This document shows positions 27,528 to 35,852 of a stretch of 64,000 nt of DNA, one piece after another. Positions within the stretch are counted from its first letter, which is position 1. Each line of letters begins with the position of its first letter. The notes below the pieces were generated by a model that made no database searches, was not told where the DNA came from, and was given only the letters and a program-made list of their open reading frames with translations. A program made the position numbers and the translations under genes. Source of the DNA: an uncultured Commensalibacter sp. (lineage in GTDB: Bacteria > Pseudomonadota > Alphaproteobacteria > Acetobacterales > Acetobacteraceae). The stretch spans positions 124,001-188,000 of the forward strand of contig CALYOP010000002.1 of NCBI GenBank assembly GCA_945266285.1, given 5' to 3'.

Positions 27528-30287
27528 ATGGCCTCTTCTTCTGAAGCAATGCGTCTTGTTTTTATTGATGGTTCGGGGTTTATTTTCCGGGCATTTCATG
27601 CAATTCCTCTTATGACCGACCCCTCTGGGACACCGGTTAATGCTGTTTATGGTTTTACCAATATGATCATGAAATTGGTAAAAGAACATACAGCAACGCA
27701 TATGGCTGTAATTTTTGATGCTGGTAGAAAAACATTCCGTAATGATATTTATCCTGCTTATAAAGCTCATCGTCCGCCCCCTCCAGAAGAATTAATTCCA
27801 CAATTTGCTTTGGTTCGAGAAGCCGCGCAACTATTAGGTTTACCCACTATTGAACAGCAAGGATGGGAGGCCGATGATCTAATTGCCAGTTATGCAAAAG
27901 CTACGGTAGAAGCAGGTGGTCAATGTACTATCATTTCGTCCGACAAGGACTTGATGCAGCTTATTAATGATCAAGTTTCTTTACTCGACCCCATCAAAGA
28001 AAAACCTATTGATGCACAAGCCGTAAAAGATAAATTTGGAGTTGAACCATCACATATGGTTTCACTTCAGGCTCTTATGGGAGATTCTGTTGATAATGTT
28101 CCTGGTGTTCCCGGAATTGGACCTAAAACAGCGGCTGCATTAATCCAAGAATATGGAAATCTTGAAAATGTCCTAGCTGCTATTAGCAGCATGAAGCCTT
28201 CTAAACGTAAAGATAACCTAGAAAAGTACCAAGAAGATGCACGTATCTCTTATCAATTAGTTCAATTACGGGATAATATCCCTTTGCCTGTTGCTTTGGA
28301 CCAATTGACTTGTTGCAAACCTAACGAAGAAGAACTTATTCCTTGGCTTCAAATTCACGGCTTTCGTTCTATTCTTGCCCGGTGGGGAAAAAGTTATCAA
28401 CCTGCTGCACAACCGGTTTTACAACTCCAGCAACCTAGTTCTAAAGTAAATAATACAGCCATTGAAATAAGCTATGGCGATTATAAAACGGTTCGAACAA
28501 TAGATGATCTGAAATATTGGGTTAAAGAAGCGCAAAAAGCAGGTTTCTGCGCATTAGATACGGAAACTGATAATCTTAATGCTATACAAGCCAATATGAT
28601 TGGTTTTTCTATTGCCGTTTCTCCTGGAAATGCCTGTTATGTCCCGCTTGGTCATCAAGATGAAAATGGCGAACTGATCAAGGAACAAATAACCCGTGAA
28701 GACGCATTCGCTGTTTTAAAAATTCTAATAGAAGATCAATCGGTTCTTAAAATTTTTCAAAATGCCAAATATGATTTTTTGGTAATGGAAAATGCTGGTT
28801 TACCGCCTATTACTCCTTACGATGACACATTGATTTTATCTTTTTTACAATCTGCAGGTTTACATGGGCAAGGGATGGATGAGCTTGCAAAAATTCATCT
28901 TAATCATGAAACCATACGTTATGACGACGTTACAGGAACAGGTAGAAATCGTATTCCCTTCTCCCAAGTTACTATTGATAAAGCTACCGCTTATGCAGCT
29001 GAAGACGCTGATGTAACTTTGCGTTTATGGTATATTTTACGGCCAGAATTGCGGAATCTTAAAGTACTAAGCCTATACGAACAAGTTGAAAGACCTTTAA
29101 TTGGTGTTTTAACCCGTATGGAACAAGAAGGTATTCTTATTGATTCAGAAGCGTTAAAAAAGCTTTCTGAAGATTTTTCTGCAAGAATGGCCGAAAAAGA
29201 AAAAGAGATTCATCATATTGCCGGAGAAACATTCAATATTGCTTCGCCAAAACAGCTTGGTGAAATCTTATTTGATAAGATGAGCTTACCAGGTGGTAAA
29301 CGGATGAAAACTGGCGCATGGGGAACTGATTCCAAAGTCTTACAAGAATTAAGCGATCAAGGACATGTTTTTGCTGATCATATCTTATCTTGGAGACAGC
29401 TAGCCAAATTAAAATCGACTTATACAGATGCATTGATTAATTGCATTAATCCCAAAACAGGTCGTGTTCACACCAGTTTTAATATGGTAGGCGCTGTAAC
29501 GGGACGACTTTCTTCTAATGATCCTAATTTACAAAATATTCCTATCCGTACCGAAGAAGGTGGCCGCATTCGACAGGCATTTATTGCATCTCCTGGTAAT
29601 TTATTAGTCTCTGCAGATTATTCACAAATCGAACTTCGTCTCCTTGCGCATGTAGCCGATATTCCACAACTTAAAGAAGCTTTCTTACATCATGAAGATA
29701 TTCATGCCAGAACGGCCGCAGAAGTTTTCCATATTCCTTTGGAAAATATGGATCCGCTTGTAAGAAGACGAGCAAAAGCCATCAATTTTGGCATTATTTA
29801 TGGCATTAGTGCCTTTGGTTTGGCTAAACAATTAGGTGTATCTGCACAAACAGCCAAGCAATATATTGATACCTATTTTAAACGCTATCCTGGTATTCAC
29901 CACTATATGCAAACGACCAAAGACCAAGCAAAAAAATTAGGTTACGTATTAACACCTTTTGGTCGTCGATGCTGGATTACTGGTATGTCAGCAAAAGGAC
30001 CCCAACGGGCCTATGCAGAAAGGCAAGCTATTAATGCTCCCTTACAAGGAGGGGCTGCAGATATTATTAAACGCGCTATGATTCATATGGATCGTGCTTT
30101 AAAAGAATCTTCTCTCAAAGCTCGAATTTTATTGCAAGTCCACGATGAATTGCTTTTTGAAGTTGCTGAAAAAGATGCTGAAACATTAGCAAAACTAGCA
30201 AAACACGTTATGGAAAATACCGTTCATCTTTCTATTCCTTTAGTTGTTGATGCAGGCATTGGACATAATTGGTCAGAGGCACATTGA
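27528..30287 (+). CDS. polA: DNA polymerase I
   Basis: Replication and repair polymerase, 919 residues. Domains: 5'-3' nuclease (1-290) with DGSGFIFRAFHA and ADDLIA; 3'-5' exonuclease (about 320-510) with the DxE pair intact (D344, E346 in LDTETD), so proofreading is probably active; polymerase (about 550-919) with motif A DYSQIELRL (D697), motif B RRRAKAINFGIIYG and motif C VHDE (871-874). The start at 27528 follows the zinc-finger gene by five bases; an in-frame ATG at 27549 gives a shorter N-terminus that also fits the family. Downstream the SCO gene starts within four bases. Confidence 0.96.
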   Translation: MASSSEAMRLVFIDGSGFIFRAFHAIPLMTDPSGTPVNAVYGFTNMIMKLVKEHTATHMAVIFDAGRKTFRNDIYPAYKAHRPPPPEELIPQFALVREAAQLLGLPTIEQQGWEADDLIASYAKATVEAGGQCTIISSDKDLMQLINDQVSLLDPIKEKPIDAQAVKDKFGVEPSHMVSLQALMGDSVDNVPGVPGIGPKTAAALIQEYGNLENVLAAISSMKPSKRKDNLEKYQEDARISYQLVQLRDNIPLPVALDQLTCCKPNEEELIPWLQIHGFRSILARWGKSYQPAAQPVLQLQQPSSKVNNTAIEISYGDYKTVRTIDDLKYWVKEAQKAGFCALDTETDNLNAIQANMIGFSIAVSPGNACYVPLGHQDENGELIKEQITREDAFAVLKILIEDQSVLKIFQNAKYDFLVMENAGLPPITPYDDTLILSFLQSAGLHGQGMDELAKIHLNHETIRYDDVTGTGRNRIPFSQVTIDKATAYAAEDADVTLRLWYILRPELRNLKVLSLYEQVERPLIGVLTRMEQEGILIDSEALKKLSEDFSARMAEKEKEIHHIAGETFNIASPKQLGEILFDKMSLPGGKRMKTGAWGTDSKVLQELSDQGHVFADHILSWRQLAKLKSTYTDALINCINPKTGRVHTSFNMVGAVTGRLSSNDPNLQNIPIRTEEGGRIRQAFIASPGNLLVSADYSQIELRLLAHVADIPQLKEAFLHHEDIHARTAAEVFHIPLENMDPLVRRRAKAINFGIIYGISAFGLAKQLGVSAQTAKQYIDTYFKRYPGIHHYMQTTKDQAKKLGYVLTPFGRRCWITGMSAKGPQRAYAERQAINAPLQGGAADIIKRAMIHMDRALKESSLKARILLQVHDELLFEVAEKDAETLAKLAKHVMENTVHLSIPLVVDAGIGHNWSEAH

Positions 30288-30290
30288 TTG

Positions 30291-30911
30291 ATGACAACAC
30301 ATAAAAAAATTTCTTTTTGGTATATTGCTGCTGCTGCATTCGTCATAGCACTTATCGGTGGTTTTTCAGCTATAAAATTCACCATGGAATCCAACCAAAA
30401 TCCCCCTCAAACCCGTTCGGAAATTGGTGGACCTTTTCGTTTAAGTAGCCCCGCTGAAAATATTGTAACAGATGGTACTTTTATGGGGCGGTGGCGGCTT
30501 ATGTATTTTGGAGCCACACGTTGTGTTGACGATAAGTGTAGCAAAACGCTTAAAAATTTAGCACAAGCCATGGAAATATTAGGAAATAAAACAACGCATG
30601 TAGCGACATTATTTATTTCTATGGATAATAATTATGATACAGCAAGCCGTTTGCGTTTATTTATTAAGCAATATGGCGATAAAATTATCGCTTTAACAGG
30701 CGGAGATTTGGCTATTCGTGATCTTTCTATCCTATATCACGTACCTATTGTTAAAATTAAGCAAGCCAATGGAACGGATTTAATACAACCTTACAACCAC
30801 ATTTTAATTATGTCGCCAGAAGGTAATTATAGCGGATTTCTAGATGCCGATACTTCGGCTCAGGAAATAGCCGAACGTCTGAGTAGCTTGATTTCAGAAA
30901 GTGAAAAATAA
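30291..30911 (+). CDS. SCO1/SenC family protein with altered Cys motif
   Basis: Membrane-anchored periplasmic thioredoxin-fold protein. SCO proteins deliver copper to heme-copper oxidases or act as thiol reductases. One N-terminal membrane helix (9-30), then IGGPFRL and GRWRLMYFG typical of the family. The metal/redox motif is changed: instead of CPxxC with three residues between cysteines, this protein has RCVDDKCS (C78, C83), four residues apart. The late histidine is present (H160 in PYNHILI). Copper binding is therefore uncertain. The ATG at 30291 is used; a TTG directly in front (30288) is also in frame. Tightly behind polA, an unusual partner. Confidence 0.8.
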   Translation: MTTHKKISFWYIAAAAFVIALIGGFSAIKFTMESNQNPPQTRSEIGGPFRLSSPAENIVTDGTFMGRWRLMYFGATRCVDDKCSKTLKNLAQAMEILGNKTTHVATLFISMDNNYDTASRLRLFIKQYGDKIIALTGGDLAIRDLSILYHVPIVKIKQANGTDLIQPYNHILIMSPEGNYSGFLDADTSAQEIAERLSSLISESEK

Positions 30912-30998
30912 ATTTCTATTTTTGTCATTTTCCAAAGAAAAATGAACATTTATAGCAATTTTCACTTTAAATATTGCGGAAAACTACCAGAATTTTTC

Positions 30999-31074
<76 letters not shown>

Positions 31075-31087
31075 TTTTATTAAGGCG

Positions 31088-31116
31088 GGTATAACGAGGA
31101 AAATTCATTCTGACAA
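31088..31116 (-). promoter_or_regulatory. promoter of tRNA-Ala
   Basis: On the minus strand: TTGTCA (31111-31116), 17-bp spacer, TATACC (31088-31093), then a GC-rich discriminator CGCC and the tRNA 14 bp further. The GC-rich discriminator is typical of stringently controlled stable-RNA promoters. Confidence 0.65.
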
Positions 31117-31751
31117 GCCTAAAAATCAATTTTATTCATTTTTAGGAATAGTATTCTTAAAAGTAAGAAAAAAGCGCTTTTTATACTCAAAAATCTACCG
31201 TACTTTAATCAAGAAAAGCTTTCTTGCTACGTTTTCTAACCGTTATTTTATAATCTGAAAAATAATTTATAGCAGTGAAAAATGCCATCTTAATATTCTG
31301 TTCACTTCCGTCGCAATGCTGAATCTCAATTTCATTCTTTCTACAAAAAACGATTCTCAATCCTTTTTCAGATATTCAAGGTCAAATTTAACAAAAAATA
31401 AAGCTGGGGTACATTGGGGTACATGGGGATTGTACTTTACGAAAAATGAAACCGTACTGACTTACGGGGATAGTACTCTTTTTTTAATTTCAGTGAGTTG
31501 TACACAGCCTTGGTTTGATAATATCTGGATAACTTTCTTTTCGTGTTTTAATTCAATAGGTTGCAAGTTGTACACAGTGTTGAAATTATGGGGTACATTT
31601 TTGGAAAGCTGGGTACCACAGTACTAACAGGGTTCAATAATAACCTCCTCTTAAATTTAAAATTTATCTTTTAAGAAGGATGAATGGAAAAACGGAAAAC
31701 ATCTGATAGACTACTGAAGATCAACTCACTAACAGATGGAAATTCCTTTGA
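31117..31751. other. 635-bp gene-free region between tRNA-Ala and hemE
   Basis: No convincing gene. An inverted repeat CCTAAAAAT / ATTTTTAGG (31118-31126, 31138-31146) lies just upstream of the tRNA promoter. The right half is unusually rich in GTAC (separate entry). A 103-codon frame at 31316-31627 has no recognisable content and an odd, Trp-rich composition. The promoter of hemE should lie here. Confidence 0.6.
31409..31624. repeat. cluster of GTAC-centred short repeats
   Basis: Ten GTAC tetramers in 216 bp (starts 31409, 31419, 31432, 31454, 31473, 31500, 31570, 31593, 31613, 31621), with one more at 31200; about one is expected by chance. Several share longer contexts: TGGGGTACAT three times (31405, 31415, 31589), AGTTGTACACAG twice (around 31497 and 31567) and CCGTACT twice (31198, 31452). 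They lie in a gene-free stretch upstream of tRNA-Ala. They resemble clustered protein-binding sites, for instance integrase arm sites left by a lost element, but this is inference. Confidence 0.6.
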
Positions 31752-32816
31752 ATGCAAGTTTCTAAAAAAATTCTTCAGGTATTAAATGGTCAAAAAATCT
31801 GGCCGCCTCCAATATGGTTAATGCGCCAAGCAGGTCGGTTTTTACCTGAATTTAGAGAACTTCGCCAACAAGCCGATTTCCTTACACGTTGTTTGACACC
31901 TGATCTTGCTGTTGAAATTACATTACAACCTATTCGACGTTTTGGGTTTGATGCGGCTATTTTATTTTCAGATATTTTAATTTTACCTTGGGCAATGGGA
32001 CAAAATCTGGAATTTATTGAAGGAAAAGGGCCCGTTCTTCCACCTATTCGCAATGAAGAAGGTTTAAAGCAGCTCACACCTGAAAATATTCAACAGAAAA
32101 TAGAACCTGTATTAACATCGGTTCGTATTCTCAATAAATTAATCAATTCTGAACAATCAATTGGTTTAGCAAAGGCAAAATCGGTAAGTTTAATCGGTTT
32201 TGCTGGTTCACCTTTTACGGTTGCTTGTTATATGGTCGAAGGAGGAAGTTCACGGGATTTTTCAAATGTTTTTAAAATGATCTATCAAAATCCAGCATTA
32301 TTCCAAAAAATTATCGATCTTCTTGTTACAACGACGGCTGATTATTTATGTCAGCAGATCGAAGCTGGAGCAGAAGTTATTATGTTGTTTGATAGTTGGG
32401 CGGGAATATTATCACCTAATCTATTTAGACAATTTGTTTTGTTACCTACCCAAGAAATCGTTCGTAGAATACGCGAACAATTTCATGATTTTCCAATTAT
32501 TGGTTTTCCCCGATTAGCAGGAACCAAGATTTTTTCATATGCAAAAGAAACAAATTTAAATGTTATCGGTTTAGATCAGACAGAAGATATTTCGGTTATT
32601 GATTCATCAATTGATAACAATATTGGTTTTCAAGGAAATTTAGACCCATTTTATTTATTAAATGGAGGGAATTATATGGCGCAAAATGCAGCATCCATAT
32701 GCCAAAAATTACGCCATAGACCTCATATTTTTAATTTAGGACACGGTGTTTTACCCACAACACCGGTCGAGCATGTTTATGAACTTGTTGAACATGTTCG
32801 TAATTTAAAAGATTAA
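31752..32816 (+). CDS. hemE: uroporphyrinogen decarboxylase
   Basis: Converts uroporphyrinogen III to coproporphyrinogen III in heme synthesis, cytosolic. 354 residues. The N-terminal signature IWLMRQAGRFLPEFR gives the substrate-binding arginines R25 and R29; the central aspartate is D74 in LFSDILILPWAMG. The C-terminal GNLDP and NLGHGV motifs are present. First gene of a run hemE - HAD hydrolase - hemJ - threonine dehydratase, with gaps of 12, 15 and 5 bp, probably an operon. Confidence 0.95.
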   Translation: MQVSKKILQVLNGQKIWPPPIWLMRQAGRFLPEFRELRQQADFLTRCLTPDLAVEITLQPIRRFGFDAAILFSDILILPWAMGQNLEFIEGKGPVLPPIRNEEGLKQLTPENIQQKIEPVLTSVRILNKLINSEQSIGLAKAKSVSLIGFAGSPFTVACYMVEGGSSRDFSNVFKMIYQNPALFQKIIDLLVTTTADYLCQQIEAGAEVIMLFDSWAGILSPNLFRQFVLLPTQEIVRRIREQFHDFPIIGFPRLAGTKIFSYAKETNLNVIGLDQTEDISVIDSSIDNNIGFQGNLDPFYLLNGGNYMAQNAASICQKLRHRPHIFNLGHGVLPTTPVEHVYELVEHVRNLKD

Positions 32817-32828
32817 TTCAGGAGTATA

Positions 32829-33554
32829 ATGATGAGAAGTGATTTAAAAAATGCCATCAAACAGGCTCCTAAAGCTGTACAGCCTGATGGTAAATTAGCT
32901 TTGGTTATATTTGATTGTGATGGGGTTTTAGTCGATAGCGAGCGTTTTTCTGCTATTGTGCTTGGGAATGAAGCCAGAAAGCATGGTTGGGATATTAGCG
33001 ACCAGGAAACTGAGGAACGTTTTACGGGTATCCAGTTGGTCGATATTAAAAAAGAATTTGAAAAACATGCGTCAAAACCGTTTCCTGATAATTGGGTTCA
33101 AACAACCCAGGATAAAATCGTTGACATTATGAAAAAACATGTTGAACCTGTAAAAGACGTTGAATTTATGTTGGAAACGATCAAACAGATGGGCGTTCCT
33201 TTTCGGGTAGGTTCAAATTCTTCAATGGCTGAAATGGATACGAAATTTGCTAAAACCGGTCTTAATCGATGGTTACAAAGGGAACGTTTGCATTCTGGTC
33301 ATGCTGTAAAACATCCAAAGCCTTTTCCAGATCTTTATCTTTATGCCGCAGAGCAGGAAAATGTAGCTCCTGAAAAATGTATGGTAGTTGAAGATTCTGA
33401 TGTAGGATTAAAAGCAGCCTATGATGCCGGTATGGCTTGTGTTCTATTAAGAAATCTCGATAAAAAAGCACCTGATTATCCAGGTTTACTTCGAGTTGAG
33501 AATTTAAAAGAAGTTACAGCTTTAATTCAGTATATTTTACAATCTCAAAAATAA
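32829..33554 (+). CDS. HAD-superfamily hydrolase (subfamily IA)
   Basis: Phosphatase or phosphoglucomutase-like enzyme, substrate unknown. HAD motif I DCDGVLVDSE (D29, D31), motif II in SNSS, and motif IV VVEDSDVG are present; a helical cap lies between residues 45 and 115. 241 residues. AGGAG is well placed before the ATG. It sits between hemE and hemJ with short gaps; a role in tetrapyrrole metabolism would be new, and cotranscription alone does not show it. Confidence 0.85.
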   Translation: MMRSDLKNAIKQAPKAVQPDGKLALVIFDCDGVLVDSERFSAIVLGNEARKHGWDISDQETEERFTGIQLVDIKKEFEKHASKPFPDNWVQTTQDKIVDIMKKHVEPVKDVEFMLETIKQMGVPFRVGSNSSMAEMDTKFAKTGLNRWLQRERLHSGHAVKHPKPFPDLYLYAAEQENVAPEKCMVVEDSDVGLKAAYDAGMACVLLRNLDKKAPDYPGLLRVENLKEVTALIQYILQSQK

Positions 33555-33569
33555 TACGGGAATATATCA

Positions 33570-34019
33570 ATGATCGTTAGCTTATTGCCCTACGCCTTAT
33601 GGATAAAAGCTTTTCATGTTATTTCCGTAATTGCCTGGATGGCTGGGCAGTTTTATTTACCGCGATTATTTGTTTATCATTGTCAAGCAAAAGTAGGATC
33701 AGAAGAAAGCGAACGTTTCAAAGTAATGGAACGTAAATTGCTTCGTATGATTATTAATCCAGCAATGATATTGGCTTTTATATTCGGTATTTTGTTGGCT
33801 TTAATGCCGGGAATGATTAACTGGAATGCAAAATGGTGGGTTGTTAAGCTTGTTGCTATTTTATTGTTAACTGCTTATCACGGTGCTTGTGTCTTATGGT
33901 GGAAACAATTTCTTAATGATCAAAATCGGCATTCGGAAAATTATTATCGATTGATGAATGAAGTGCCGACGGTTTTGATGATTGTGATTGTTATCATGGT
34001 CGTAGTTCAACCTTTTTAA
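33570..34019 (+). CDS. hemJ: protoporphyrinogen IX oxidase HemJ
   Basis: Inner-membrane oxidase of the HemJ (UPF0093) family, oxidising protoporphyrinogen IX to protoporphyrin IX. 149 residues with four membrane helices. Conserved: WIKAFHVISVIAWMAG with the key histidine, FYLPRLFVYH, and a lysine-bearing NAKWWVVKL stretch. Located 15 bp behind the HAD gene and two genes after hemE, which supports the heme assignment. Confidence 0.93.
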   Translation: MIVSLLPYALWIKAFHVISVIAWMAGQFYLPRLFVYHCQAKVGSEESERFKVMERKLLRMIINPAMILAFIFGILLALMPGMINWNAKWWVVKLVAILLLTAYHGACVLWWKQFLNDQNRHSENYYRLMNEVPTVLMIVIVIMVVVQPF

Positions 34020-34024
34020 AAGCC

Positions 34025-34990
34025 ATGATAATGAATTTACCAATTACTTATAACAATGTCTTGGAAGCATCAATACGCCTTAAAGACAAAGCGATTAAAA
34101 CACCGGTTTTTACGTCGCGTACTGCAAATCAACATTCAGGCGCAAGTTTATTCTTTAAATGTGAGAATTTTCAACATGTTGGCGCATTTAAATTTAGAGG
34201 AGCTTATAATGCTATTGCTTCTCTTTCTGATGAACAGCGCCAAAAAGGTGTTCTTACTTTTTCTTCTGGTAATCATGCGCAAGCGATCGCCTATGCCAGT
34301 CATCTTTTCGGTATACAAGCGTTAATTGTTATGCCTGAAGATGCACCTGAAATCAAAGTAGCTGCGACCAAAGGCTATGGCGCTAAAATTCATTTTTATG
34401 ATCGTTATCAACAAAATCGAGAAGTGATTGCCAATCAACTGGCAGAGGAACATGGCTATAGTATTATTCCGCCCTATGATCATCCCGATGTTATTGCTGG
34501 CCAGGGAACATGTGCAAAGGAATTGATAGAAGAAGTTGGACTTCTTGATTATTTATTTGTTCCTTTGGGTGGCGGCGGATTATTAGCAGGCTCTTTATTG
34601 ACAGCTAAAACATTATTACCCTCAGTCAAGGTCATTGGTGTTGAACCTGAGGCCGGTAATGATGCGCAACAATCGCTTCGTTCTGGTCAAATTGTCACAA
34701 TTGAAACGCCAAAATCTATCGCTGATGGCGCCTTAACAACGCATATAGGAAATTATAATTTCCAAATTATTCGTAACCTTGTGGATGATATTGTTACGGT
34801 AAAGGATAATGATCTCATCTCAATGATGAATTTCTTTGCTTCCAGAATGAAAATTATCGTAGAGCCTACGGCTTGTCTTGGTGCTGCCGCTGTTTTTAAC
34901 GCGCTTATTCCCGTTAAAAACAAACGGGTTGGAATTATCTTAAGTGGTGGCAATGTTGATATGAAGCAATTTGCGCAATGGATTAGTTGA
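34025..34990 (+). CDS. threonine/serine dehydratase (PLP-dependent)
   Basis: Fold-type II PLP enzyme deaminating threonine (or serine) to the 2-oxo acid, or a serine racemase; the two cannot be told apart here. PLP lysine K56 in GAFKFRGA, asparagine loop SSGNHAQA, phosphate-binding loop GGGGLLAG near 180. 321 residues with no C-terminal ACT domain, so it is the short, catabolic-type form without isoleucine feedback control. ATG at 34025 (another at 34031) lies five bases after hemJ, so it is probably read with the heme genes. Confidence 0.88.
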   Translation: MIMNLPITYNNVLEASIRLKDKAIKTPVFTSRTANQHSGASLFFKCENFQHVGAFKFRGAYNAIASLSDEQRQKGVLTFSSGNHAQAIAYASHLFGIQALIVMPEDAPEIKVAATKGYGAKIHFYDRYQQNREVIANQLAEEHGYSIIPPYDHPDVIAGQGTCAKELIEEVGLLDYLFVPLGGGGLLAGSLLTAKTLLPSVKVIGVEPEAGNDAQQSLRSGQIVTIETPKSIADGALTTHIGNYNFQIIRNLVDDIVTVKDNDLISMMNFFASRMKIIVEPTACLGAAAVFNALIPVKNKRVGIILSGGNVDMKQFAQWIS

Positions 34991-35005
34991 TAAACAAAAA
35001 CAAAC

Positions 35006-35755
35006 CTAGAAAACTGCTTTTTTACCATAACTTTGAATAATATCTTGAATATGTTGTATGGTTTCCTTTGGAGGGGGTTCCACATTCTCCAGAGGATATT
35101 TTTCCCCCATAACCTGCCACTTATTTACACCTAATTTATGATATGGAAGCAACTCTACTTTTTCGACGTTCTTCATATCTGCGATGAATTGACCCAAAGC
35201 ATGCGCTGTTTCATCATCATCTGTCCATCCAGGAACAACAACATACCGGATCCATGTCCTTTGATTGATTTTTTGTAGGTATTTTGCAAAACGCAAAGTA
35301 TTCGCGTTAGATCGACCAACTAATTTTTGGTGAACTTCATCGCGAACCTGTTTAAGATCTAGCATAACCAGATCTGTCTCAGCAATTAGATGTTCAATTT
35401 GTTCATCTAAATGACGGGCAAAACCATTCGTATCAAGACAAGTTGTTAAACCTTCTTTATGACAGGCTTTAAACCATTCTGTTACAAATTCAGCTTGTAA
35501 CATAGGTTCGCCGCCGGAAGCTGTTACCCCTCCACCGTTAGGTTGCAAATAAGATTTATAACTTTTAATTTCCTGCATAAGTTCAGGAACGGTTATCTCA
35601 GTTCCGCCGCTTATGTTCCAAGTATCGCGGTTATGGCAATAAAGACAACGGAATAAACATCCTTGAAAGAAAACAATATATCGGATGCCTGGCCCATCGA
35701 CAGTACCAAAAGATTCCGTTGAATGAATACGTGCTTTAATAAGTGGTTCAGTCAT
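35006..35755 (-). CDS. pflA: pyruvate formate-lyase activating enzyme
   Basis: Radical SAM enzyme that places the glycyl radical on PflB; cytosolic and active only at low oxygen. CxxxCxxC is present as CLFRCLYC (C33, C37, C40), and GTVDGPGIR precedes it, the usual substrate-binding region. YCHNRDTW and TASGGEP (SAM-binding GGE) are also typical. 249 residues, normal. Lies 97 bp downstream of pflB on the same strand with a terminator between, so its level is probably kept below that of PflB, or it has its own start. Confidence 0.94.
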   Translation of the reverse strand: MTEPLIKARIHSTESFGTVDGPGIRYIVFFQGCLFRCLYCHNRDTWNISGGTEITVPELMQEIKSYKSYLQPNGGGVTASGGEPMLQAEFVTEWFKACHKEGLTTCLDTNGFARHLDEQIEHLIAETDLVMLDLKQVRDEVHQKLVGRSNANTLRFAKYLQKINQRTWIRYVVVPGWTDDDETAHALGQFIADMKNVEKVELLPYHKLGVNKWQVMGEKYPLENVEPPPKETIQHIQDIIQSYGKKAVF

Positions 35756-35797
35756 AATAATTATCTTTATAAAATTGAATAAATTATAAGATAGAAT

Positions 35798-35831
35798 AAA
35801 AAAAGGCCTCTTATTTTACAAAGAGGCCTTT
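35798..35831 (-). terminator. intrinsic terminator between pflB and pflA
   Basis: Perfect 11-bp stem (35802-35812, 35821-35831, core GGCCTC) with an 8-nt loop; read on the minus strand it is followed by a run of seven T. It follows the pflB stop by about 20 bp and should reduce read-through into pflA. Confidence 0.85.
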
Positions 35832-35852
35832 AAAAATAATGTTTAACTCAAA

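Noticed and set aside
31316-31627. 103-codon frame with an ATG between tRNA-Ala and hemE
   Set aside because: Trp/Phe-rich content without any recognisable motif; it overlaps the GTAC repeat cluster and has no ribosome site. Treated as non-coding.
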